Assembly (NCBI GenBank): GCA_964030785.1
Contig: OZ034968.1
Coordinates: forward strand, 21,235,186 to 21,299,185
DNA from: Siderastrea siderea
Lineage: Eukaryota; Cnidaria; Anthozoa; Scleractinia; Rhizangiidae
Reading direction: 5' to 3'
Length of the DNA stretch: 64,000 nt
Within the stretch, counting starts at the first letter, position 1. The number at the start of each line of letters is the position of its first letter. Below the pieces are notes generated by a model. The model ran no database searches, had not been told where the DNA came from, and saw nothing but the letters and a program-made list of their open reading frames with translations. Made by a program: the position numbers and the translations under genes. Below are positions 57,544 to 64,000 of this stretch, in pieces.

Positions 57544-58301
57544 TCTCTCTTCTCTCTTAAAATCAAACTGAATGAAGTGTCACTATGATTAAGATCTATG
57601 ATTCTTCGTTTACCGTCGGTGATATAAATCCGAATTTTATTAATCGTATTTTTATTGACAGGATTGAACTGTACTCGTCTTGGCTCTTGTGTGAAACTAT
57701 AACTCGGGGTGAGAGTTGAGGTACTGAAACTATATATAATATCCGTTTCATCACCATCAACTAGACTTTCGGATATGAGGTCACTATGAATATTGAGAAT
57801 TTCTCTGTCTTGACTCAAATTCGGTATGTAATCACCAACATTTTCAGCATTAGTTAAAACCTGTTTATTGAAGCCAATTAAATCATTGAAATCGGATACA
57901 GTCAGATCTAATCTATAATTTGTGGCTAATGTGATTATTGTGCGAAATATTGTATCGTCGAATTCGAGACTGATCGGATATGACGGATTGTTAGCTGTTC
58001 CTGTTTTAGTATTATCCTTTAAAAAATTATTGAAATCGACATAGTTCCATACACCAGGATTGAATATCAACTCTGTCCAATTAGTACCACTATCAGACGA
58101 AAATCTTATTTTCTGATTATTGAGTTCTTTTGTCACATTAAACCAAGTAAATGACATCGAAATGATTCGGTCGAGGCCGATTTCATATTGTCGATTCGGA
58201 TCGAGAATTATCGGATTGATGTATTTGATTATGAAATCACTCGGTTTATTACCATTCTTGTCTCTGACTGAATGGGATGATAAGATAAGTTGTCTATCCA
58301 T
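57540..58301 (-). CDS. Minor capsid protein (penton-like, single jelly-roll)
   Basis: 253 residues. Beta-rich throughout, with the Polinton minor capsid pattern: an N-terminal DFIIKYINPI segment, internal strands, and a conserved C-terminal block containing LTPSYSFTQEPRR and a RIYITDGKRRIIDLN strand. Single-jelly-roll pentons occupy the fivefold vertices. It is adjacent to the major capsid cluster and intact. Its start follows TTTATGTAAACTAATCATATAATG. Confidence 0.88.
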   Translation of the reverse strand: MDRQLILSSHSVRDKNGNKPSDFIIKYINPIILDPNRQYEIGLDRIISMSFTWFNVTKELNNQKIRFSSDSGTNWTELIFNPGVWNYVDFNNFLKDNTKTGTANNPSYPISLEFDDTIFRTIITLATNYRLDLTVSDFNDLIGFNKQVLTNAENVGDYIPNLSQDREILNIHSDLISESLVDGDETDIIYSFSTSTLTPSYSFTQEPRRVQFNPVNKNTINKIRIYITDGKRRIIDLNHSDTSFSLILREKRD

Positions 58302-58320
58302 TATATGATTAGTTTACATA
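58302..58320 (-). promoter_or_regulatory. Start-proximal motif of the penton gene
   Basis: TGTAAAC at 58318-58312, then ATCATATAATG. Confidence 0.55.
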
Positions 58321-59300
58321 AAATAGTTTTTGTATATTTTGTTATATTGCGACCTGTTCAAAATAGAGTTTTTCAACAAGATGTCGAGAAGAGCGACGCC
58401 TGTATTCCGTAGTTCGATGCTATTATTACCGGCAACCATCGAACCGATGATTATTTCCAGTTTTTTCATCATTTCTGTCGGATTGTTGAAAAACTGGACT
58501 TGTCCACCTCTTTTTATTTTTTTCTTCAAACCAGATCCTTTAATATTTTTCAGTCTTTGATTATTGTAATTTATATATTCATTTAATACTTTTCTCGTAT
58601 CATTAATGACCTTTCTTCGATATTGAGCCTCAGCTTCAGTGATTGAACCATTATTTAATTTTTTAGTGATATCAGTCGAATAGCCAGTTAGTTGTTTCCG
58701 TTTATCTTTAGCTTTCTTCAGGGTCTTGGTAAGATAAGCTTTCCTTTTATCGTCATTCATATCTTCTTGTTTGAGTCGTAATTCGACGTCTTCATAATTC
58801 GGTATTTCAAGTTCATCCAAAACTTGGTTAATTGCATCCTCCTCGAGAATGTTATAATCAGGTCCTTCTTCTTCGTATTCAGGTGGAAGATCTTCAGGTT
58901 CATACATAAATGCTGGATCTATATACATTTGTTTTTCACCTGATGCTAAATCCTTAAGGACATCTTCATAACTTGGAGGTTTTGGAACCAATTGTTTGTC
59001 ATTTTGTGGTAGAACTTGATCACCAAATAGATCTTCCAATCCATAATCAGGCACTTCATCATCAATAGCTATTCCATAATCTGGAACAGGTCGCTTTTTC
59101 TTTGGTAATCTTCTCAATGGCATTTTTGGAGATGTGAGTTCCTTTAACTCAGATGTTATAGGTTTGAAAAGTTTCTCTGCCTCGACTTCACCCATTTGAT
59201 CAGATATCGTTTTTTGTTTTATTGTCTCTCTTATTGTGTTAGTCTTTTTACCAAGCTCGGATCGTTTCTCAGCCATTTCTTTCCATTTGAGTAAACTCAT
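58314..59300 (-). CDS. Virion-associated protein with two PPxY late-domain motifs
   Basis: 328 residues. A charged N-terminal helix, a central acidic region with repeated PDYG, PPSY at about 108-111 (KPPSYEDVL) and PPEY at about 139-142, then a coiled-coil-like stretch (170-245) and a conserved C-terminal helical domain (FFNNPTEMMKKLEIIIGSMVAGN). PPxY motifs recruit Nedd4-type ubiquitin ligases, as in adenovirus protein VI and retroviral Gag; a role in virion trafficking is inferred. It begins the minus-strand structural block and diverges from the ATPase gene. Confidence 0.82.
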   Translation of the reverse strand: MSLLKWKEMAEKRSELGKKTNTIRETIKQKTISDQMGEVEAEKLFKPITSELKELTSPKMPLRRLPKKKRPVPDYGIAIDDEVPDYGLEDLFGDQVLPQNDKQLVPKPPSYEDVLKDLASGEKQMYIDPAFMYEPEDLPPEYEEEGPDYNILEEDAINQVLDELEIPNYEDVELRLKQEDMNDDKRKAYLTKTLKKAKDKRKQLTGYSTDITKKLNNGSITEAEAQYRRKVINDTRKVLNEYINYNNQRLKNIKGSGLKKKIKRGGQVQFFNNPTEMMKKLEIIIGSMVAGNNSIELRNTGVALLDILLKNSILNRSQYNKIYKNYFM

Positions 59301-59319
59301 TATATCATTTGTTTACATA
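59301..59319 (-). promoter_or_regulatory. Start-proximal motif of the PPxY gene
   Basis: TGTAAAC at 59317-59311, then AATGATATAATG. Nearly the same as at the penton gene. Confidence 0.55.
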
Positions 59320-59370
59320 AAATTTCGTATTTTGTTTGGAAAAATTAGGGTTATCATATATAAAAACGCT

Positions 59371-59406
59371 CGCATAGCATGTCGCATAGCGTGCCGCATA
59401 GCGTGT
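59371..59406. repeat. Three tandem 12-bp repeats in the divergent spacer
   Basis: CGCATAGCATGT, CGCATAGCGTGC and CGCATAGCGTGT follow one another without gaps, then a partial inverted match (CATGCG). They stand out as GC-rich in the 140-bp AT-rich spacer between the PPxY and ATPase genes, a natural place for a bidirectional regulatory element. Confidence 0.85.
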
Positions 59407-59440
59407 CACCATGCGATAAAATTGTATAACATAATATCAT

Positions 59441-60082
59441 ATGAAGATTCAAAATTACGACATTCAAGATGATGAAAATGACGATTTTGTTCAATTAAAG
59501 AGTTTCATGCCAAACCGATGTTTTAGGATGCTCGTTTGTGCTCCATCTGGTGGCGGCAAGACCAACCTTCTGCTTGATATGATCTACAGGCTCTTATACT
59601 TTGACAAGATATACCTTTATGCTCGCAATCTATCCCAAAGCAAATATACATACCTTTTGGAGTCATTCAAACCAATATCAAAAGAGGTCGGCTATGATAT
59701 AATCGAAGCAAGTAATGATGACATCATCCCTTTAACAGATTTGTCTGATGAAAACCAAAAATTAGTCATATTTGATGATTATTTGAATACAGGTAAGAAA
59801 AATGACGAACGGATACGTGACTACTTTACCAATTCTAGGAACAAAAATTGTTGTTGTATATATCTGAGTCAAAGCTATTATGGAACCGATAAAACAATAA
59901 GACTGAATAGTTCACATTATTGCATATTCGATTTCCCATCAAGAAATGAACAATCCATGATTTGTAGAGAATTGGGTGTTAACAAAGAGGATTACCAAAA
60001 GGCTACTAAAGACCCATTCAGTTTTCTGTATGTTGATAAAATAAGAAAATCCAATGCCAAAAATTTCGATGAAAGAATATAA
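59441..60082 (+). CDS. FtsK/HerA-type genome-packaging ATPase
   Basis: 213 residues. Walker A APSGGGKT at residues 34-41 and Walker B LVIFDDY at 108-114; a Q/S-rich sensor region (CIYLSQSYYGTDKTIR) follows. The length and motifs match Polinton and NCLDV A32-like packaging ATPases, which pump the linear genome into the capsid. It is intact and starts at TTGTATAACATAATATCATATG. Confidence 0.96.
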   Translation: MKIQNYDIQDDENDDFVQLKSFMPNRCFRMLVCAPSGGGKTNLLLDMIYRLLYFDKIYLYARNLSQSKYTYLLESFKPISKEVGYDIIEASNDDIIPLTDLSDENQKLVIFDDYLNTGKKNDERIRDYFTNSRNKNCCCIYLSQSYYGTDKTIRLNSSHYCIFDFPSRNEQSMICRELGVNKEDYQKATKDPFSFLYVDKIRKSNAKNFDERI

Positions 60083-60093
60083 CCCAATATTAT

Positions 60094-61782
60094 ATGAGTT
60101 ATACTAACGGAATCCTTAATCACGACGACCTTCACGGACAAGGTCAGATAGGACCAAGAGGGTTGCCGGGTTTACCTGGTTCTAAAGGAGATAAAGGAGA
60201 TAAAGGCGATAAGGGTTCAAAAGGTGATAAAGGGCCACAAGGACCCCAGGGCCTAAAAGGCGACAAAGGCGACAAAGGCGACAAAGGTGATCGTGGACCT
60301 CAGGGTAGTGCCAGCGGTTCTGCTGATATTGATATGCAAAACAAGTTCGATATTTTGCGATTAAAAAGCAACCCTTATCCTGTCCACGGTGATCTGACAA
60401 AGGTAATAAACTATCAGGACACGAGAAATATCTTTCTTTCGAAAAAGGAAGGTGGAAAGATGGAAGCAAGCATTGATATGAACAATAATACAATCTATAA
60501 CGTTAAAGACCCAACACAGGCAGATCAAGCCACAAACAAAAAATATGTTAATAATCAACTTGAAAAAAAACTGGATAAAGGATCTGATATTGATATGAAA
60601 AATAAATCAATTATCAATCTTGATCTTCCATCAAACCAAAGAGACGCCGCATGTGTCGAGTTTGTTAACAACAGAATTGATGACATGACACAAAAAAAGT
60701 TTCTCAAAGTTGATGGCACTAACAATATGACTGGAAACTTGAATTTAAATAACAATAAAATTATTAACTTACAAACCGATTACAGAGATTCGAAATCCGC
60801 AGTTAACGTTGATTTTGTGCAAGAGGAAATATCAGATTTGAGAGATCTTGTCACTCAAAAAATTCGTGAATCTCATATCACTACCTCGGGACAAAAAAGG
60901 GACGCCTTCAGATACTTGATGGAAGACACTGATGAATCTTCGAGTGAAAACAATGTCGAGGTTTTGGGTATTAGAGATTTTTCCGAGTCTCCACATCAAA
61001 TGAATAAAAAAGCTTACTCTCTCAAACTCCTGTTTGAAAAAGGCTCACCCAACCAGTACCGCTCACGCCTCGGTTTTAACCTATATAAACTTCCGGTCGG
61101 TTACTATACTATGGTCGTTGAATGGTTTCCTCCAGAAATGAATGAGATAAGTGTTACACCACAAGGCACTACGATTTCAATTTCTAATCATACAACCAAA
61201 ACATTTGAGAAGTACACCAAAACAGTTATCAATTTTCACAGATGGGGTAGCTCACCCCCACAATTTATATATCTCGATCTGCACGGTACAGTCAGTAATC
61301 CATCATTTTTAACAATTGGTCATCTAATTGTTTATGGTGTTAAAGAAACAATTTCAAATGTTGATCCAAGTGTCTATGACACAGCTTTTGTTATTGAAAA
61401 TGGACAAATGGTAATGCAAACAAATTTGTCTTTAAACGGACATCGTTTGCGTGGTTCTGTTCATTACATAAATGGGATATTGAATACAAAAAATGGGAAC
61501 ACATTTTTATTAAATGGTTGTGACAAAATAATCATTCCAAATCATAGCCACATATTAACTATAACAGTGCTCTATTTCAAAGTCAAAAGACGATATACGC
61601 CTATTTCTTTAAAAGTAAAACACAGTGACCATTTAACTCAATCAATCACTTACACTTCAACCAAAGCAACTCGATTACAGACAATAAGTATTAATTTAGT
61701 ACTGGCTTTTGGTCATATGGGTGTAGAACTGGCTTCGGTTATAAAAAATGCGGAACTGTTACTATTGATTGAATACATATGA
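60094..61782 (+). CDS. Collagen-like and phage-tail-fibre-like attachment fibre
   Basis: 562 residues. An N-terminal Gly-X-Y collagen tract (about residues 18-70, rich in GDKGDK) is followed by three phage-tail-fibre-like repeats (about 75-250, with DIDMNNN.I.N and A..K.YVNN patterns), then beta-rich domains to the C-terminus. This is the layout of a trimeric receptor-binding fibre: collagen shaft, fibre repeats, globular tip. It lies 11 bp after the ATPase stop, on the same strand. Function is inferred from architecture. Confidence 0.85.
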   Translation: MSYTNGILNHDDLHGQGQIGPRGLPGLPGSKGDKGDKGDKGSKGDKGPQGPQGLKGDKGDKGDKGDRGPQGSASGSADIDMQNKFDILRLKSNPYPVHGDLTKVINYQDTRNIFLSKKEGGKMEASIDMNNNTIYNVKDPTQADQATNKKYVNNQLEKKLDKGSDIDMKNKSIINLDLPSNQRDAACVEFVNNRIDDMTQKKFLKVDGTNNMTGNLNLNNNKIINLQTDYRDSKSAVNVDFVQEEISDLRDLVTQKIRESHITTSGQKRDAFRYLMEDTDESSSENNVEVLGIRDFSESPHQMNKKAYSLKLLFEKGSPNQYRSRLGFNLYKLPVGYYTMVVEWFPPEMNEISVTPQGTTISISNHTTKTFEKYTKTVINFHRWGSSPPQFIYLDLHGTVSNPSFLTIGHLIVYGVKETISNVDPSVYDTAFVIENGQMVMQTNLSLNGHRLRGSVHYINGILNTKNGNTFLLNGCDKIIIPNHSHILTITVLYFKVKRRYTPISLKVKHSDHLTQSITYTSTKATRLQTISINLVLAFGHMGVELASVIKNAELLLLIEYI

Positions 61783-61789
61783 AAAGTTG

Positions 61790-62197
61790 AATTACATAAA
61801 GCTATAATAGAATTCAGAAACGAGCAAATTCGTGGAGGAATCGGTTGGAAGGCTCTCACAATACCTCACTATTCCAAAAACAATAAATAAATGGTTGATA
61901 TTGTTTGACAATAAAGACGTTGGTGACGGTGTTGTCGATTTAAAAAATGTGATTGTGCTTAATGTGTGGATAAAGAGATGGGATCGATATCATAATGCGA
62001 AAAGTGCCCTATTGGAGAAGGATTTCAACAATAGCATTGAATTTTTTTACAACAGCGATATGACCGGTTATTTCACATATTTCAACACAGTTCCAAGTGG
62101 TTGGGATATGAGTTGTATCATTGAATGGCTACGTATCCCTCAACCAATCTCAGTTGACATTGAATATATTCCCTCAAAGCCTGAGAATTATGAATAA
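61790..62197 (+). pseudogene. Orphan fibre-tip-like module without a start codon
   Basis: An open frame to the stop at 62197, with no ATG before a late internal one; it opens after an in-frame stop near 61807-61809. About 120 residues, beta-rich. Its pattern (VIVLNVWIK..R..S..L...F..SI.F.Y.S, ending IEYI) parallels the last 90 residues of the upstream fibre, which also ends in IEYI. It may be a silent alternative tip or a displaced remnant of a former C-terminus. A GTG at 61832 could start it only if non-AUG initiation is used. Confidence 0.5.
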
Positions 62198-62212
62198 TAT
62201 AAACAATATAAT

Positions 62213-62326
62213 ATGAAAACATCAACTTTAATCAACGAAATTATTGAGAATATAGAAAAAATAGTTCGAAACATCAGAAAATTATACATTAGTATTAAGA
62301 AATCGTTTAAAAAAGAAAAAATGTAA
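62213..62326 (+). CDS. Small 37-residue basic peptide
   Basis: ATG at 62213 is preceded by TATAAAC and AATATAATATG, the same start motif as the large genes, and the frame ends at 62326. It is an amphipathic Ile/Lys-rich helix (KLYISIKKSFKKEK) with no known family. The motif is the main reason to accept it as real. Confidence 0.5.
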   Translation: MKTSTLINEIIENIEKIVRNIRKLYISIKKSFKKEKM

Positions 62327-62339
62327 CCATATAATATAT

Positions 62340-62831
62340 ATGGATAGACGTGAAAACATATTCAATTGGAACCATGTTTCAGAAAATTTAACGGAAGATC
62401 AAATATCTGAGTTGAAAGCATTGTATAGATTCTACCATAAGAAATACTGGCTTTTTAAAATGACCTTTAAATATTTCAAAAAAGCAGAACTTACATGTAA
62501 TATCATATCTGCATCACTAGTAGTAACAGGGACTATAGTTGGTGGTGTAACTCTAAACCCTATTCCTCTCGGAACAATATCTGGTGCTGGGCTCTTGCTT
62601 AAAACATATTCTGAGGCTAAAAATTATAAAAGGAAGATTGAGATGTGTAAATTCGCATACACCTCGTACGAAAAGGTTTTAACAGATTTGCGGTCCTTTA
62701 TGAGAGGAATGGAGTATAATGACAAAGAATTTATTGATTATGTCAAAGTACTTGATGAAATAATCATTGATATGTGTCCATTAACTGACAAATTTGAAAA
62801 GAAATATAATAAGGTGTTCATCCAACAATAG
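62340..62831 (+). CDS. Two-transmembrane-helix protein of unknown function
   Basis: 163 residues. Two hydrophobic helices at about 50-70 and 72-88, joined by a short NPIPLG turn; basic, helical regions flank them. The start motif TGTAACCATATAATATATATG precedes the ATG. The helix-2TM-helix layout recalls SLATT-like membrane effectors, but I cannot show homology. It may be a membrane or egress protein, or a cargo gene. It ends 14 nt past the end of the convergent VLTF3-like gene. Confidence 0.7.
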   Translation: MDRRENIFNWNHVSENLTEDQISELKALYRFYHKKYWLFKMTFKYFKKAELTCNIISASLVVTGTIVGGVTLNPIPLGTISGAGLLLKTYSEAKNYKRKIEMCKFAYTSYEKVLTDLRSFMRGMEYNDKEFIDYVKVLDEIIIDMCPLTDKFEKKYNKVFIQQ

Positions 62832-63390
62832 ATTTTATTTTATCACCGATAAGAGACATAATAATAGCCCAATATTGATTGTAAAAAGCTAATGTTTTTT
62901 TCGATTTACTAATTGGGATTTGTTCGTAAGGTATTCCCATCATCTTGAATATCATTCTCATAATGAAATTAACGCTAGTCATCCTTTTCCTTATACCATT
63001 AACTTCATTAAGAATCTTACCTATCTCAGCAAATACCAAATCAATCTTATTTTTTTGATAGTGTGATATTTCTATATTATATTTTTGTGCGATATCGAGT
63101 AATATGTTGTTGATGTGGTACTCTCGATGGTAAACAGATTTTCTTATAAATTTATGTCTATTTTTATAAAAATCAACATATTCTTTCAAATAATTATATC
63201 CTTGTACTACGCCGCAAATCTGACATACTAACATTCCGTCTTCGTTTATAACATCCTGATTACAACAGCATAAATCATTTTTTACTAAACGATCTTTTGG
63301 TTTTTCATTAGAATCCAAATTTTGGTCACAGAAAGGACATGAAATTTCTGTTTTACTTAGATAAACATGTAATTCATCATTACAATCCAT
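62818..63390 (-). CDS. VLTF3/A2L-like putative late transcription factor
   Basis: 190 residues. N-terminal Cys pairs (CPFC near 18-21; CCC near 41-43 and CQIC at 56-59) could bind zinc in a TFIIB-type ribbon. The C-terminal part has YHREYHINNILLDIAQKY, an ISHYQKNKI segment and a KKTLAFYNQYW segment, resembling poxvirus VLTF3-like proteins. If correct, it would switch on late genes that share the TNTAAC start-proximal motif. It is convergent with the 2TM gene (14-nt overlap) and next to the right TIR. Medium confidence in the family, high in the coding call. Confidence 0.72.
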   Translation of the reverse strand: MDCNDELHVYLSKTEISCPFCDQNLDSNEKPKDRLVKNDLCCCNQDVINEDGMLVCQICGVVQGYNYLKEYVDFYKNRHKFIRKSVYHREYHINNILLDIAQKYNIEISHYQKNKIDLVFAEIGKILNEVNGIRKRMTSVNFIMRMIFKMMGIPYEQIPISKSKKTLAFYNQYWAIIMSLIGDKIKSIVG

Positions 63391-63495
63391 TTCTATACTT
63401 TTATATGAGATAATATTTTATATCAAAACGCAACAACTTCTAATATTTTTATCAGAAAAAAATAATATATGGGTAAGTCTTTGATTGATCTAGAA

Positions 63496-63847
63496 ATATC
63501 ATACGATCGTTTCATGACATTGACACAATAGCTATTAGTGATAACGTCACGACACAGCTGTGGCATTTTGTGGTTTAAATAGACTGTCTGCTTTTCCGAG
63601 AATTTTAGACTTCCTGTTGTATGAAGTCACGCAATGGAAAATGTGTTCGTTTCCACATGAAATAAAAACATATAGATTTCCATGATATGGAAACATATAT
63701 AGATTTCCATATGAAATAAAAACATATAGATTCTATTAAATGGAAAAATATATAGATTCCATCAAATGGAAAGTAGTTTCATAGTTGGGTTTGGTTTCCA
63801 GAGCATTTTGAAAAAATGCGCTGGTACCCCCAACTATATAACTACTC
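63496..63847 (-). repeat. Polinton right terminal inverted repeat
   Basis: About 352 bp, the complement of the left TIR with an internal deletion relative to it. Ends in ACTACT directly before the CAAAGC target copy. Confidence 0.95.
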
Positions 63848-63853
63848 AAAGCC

Positions 63854-64000
63854 CATTTCGGAGGCGTCAGCAAAGACATGAAGTTGCATCGAAGCTTCAG
63901 GACATGTGTCAACACAGAAACAGCGGGGCAGTTCAAATTCACTCAGTTTCACCAGATCACCAAGCCAATCTTCCCAAATTCTCTGGTCTTCTTCATCTAA
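63854..64000 (-). pseudogene. BEL/Pao pol, reverse transcriptase/RNase H junction (runs off the window)
   Basis: The minus strand is open from the window edge and encodes a segment ending in the BEL hallmark HVFADASE just before the insertion. The rest of gag, protease and reverse transcriptase and the 5' LTR lie beyond 64000. Confidence 0.9.

Larger units (their letters stand above)
46101..63847. mobile_element. Polinton/Maverick element, 17,747 bp, inserted in BEL/Pao
   Basis: The element starts AGTAGTTATATAG and ends with the exact complement CTATATAACTACT. CAAAGC flanks both sides (46095-46100 and 63848-63853), the 6-bp target duplication characteristic of Polintons, as are the AG..CT termini. 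It encodes PolB, rve integrase, adenain-like protease, FtsK/HerA ATPase and both capsid proteins, so all hallmark genes are present. Most frames are intact, suggesting a young insertion or a recently active virus-like (adintovirus-type) element. Confidence 0.98.

Noticed and set aside
62340..62831. Calling the 2TM protein a toxin or defence effector
   Set aside because: Only topology supports it; no homology can be shown from the sequence alone.

Overview
The window looks like nuclear DNA of a cnidarian, probably a hexacorallian such as a coral or sea anemone. The pointers are an intron-bearing ROCO/death-domain gene, an astacin protease gene, tRNA-derived SINEs, many short foldback and MITE elements, and AT-rich spacer. 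The species call is inference. It ends in a nest of two large mobile elements.

Region 1 (3-10073) is the 3' part of a plus-strand ROCO-family gene. Four exons join in phase: a large Roc-COR exon, a 52-bp exon, a repeat-bearing exon and a terminal death-domain exon. Region 2 (about 10.1-40.9 kb) is gene-poor and crowded with non-autonomous elements. Several have readable ends and target-site duplications (TSDs): piggyBac-like TTAA, mariner-like TA, Mutator-like 9 bp, a 3-bp TTA element, and an 840-bp foldback element whose empty site survives in a paralogous repeat. Region 3 (40.9-43.2 kb) holds exons of an astacin metalloprotease, with an apparent one-base frame break in one exon.

Region 4 (43861-64000) is a minus-strand BEL/Pao retrotransposon running off the right edge. 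A 17,747-bp Polinton/Maverick (46101-63847) is inserted in its RNase H region. The Polinton has terminal inverted repeats starting AG and ending CT, and an exact 6-bp TSD (CAAAGC). It carries nearly the full kit of a virus-like element: protein-primed DNA polymerase B, retroviral-type integrase with chromodomain, packaging ATPase, adenain-like protease, double-jelly-roll major capsid protein, penton-like minor capsid protein, a phospholipase A2 domain, a PPxY-bearing protein, a collagen/phage-type fibre, and a VLTF3-like putative late transcription factor.

The strongest novelty candidate is at 52265-53936. A zinc-ribbon frame, a PLA2 frame and the integrase frame follow one another, each -1 relative to the one before. 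Only the first has a good start codon, and the integrase's first catalytic aspartate lies upstream of any ATG in its frame. Each overlap contains a canonical in-phase -1 slippery heptamer (G GGA AAC and A AAA AAC), followed at 6 or 7 nt by a predicted stem. This is the logic of a retroviral Gag-Pro-Pol double frameshift, here proposed to ration integrase against a virion PLA2 protein in a DNA element. Most late genes also share a start-proximal AT-rich motif (TNTAAC then ATATAATG), a possible target of the VLTF3-like factor.
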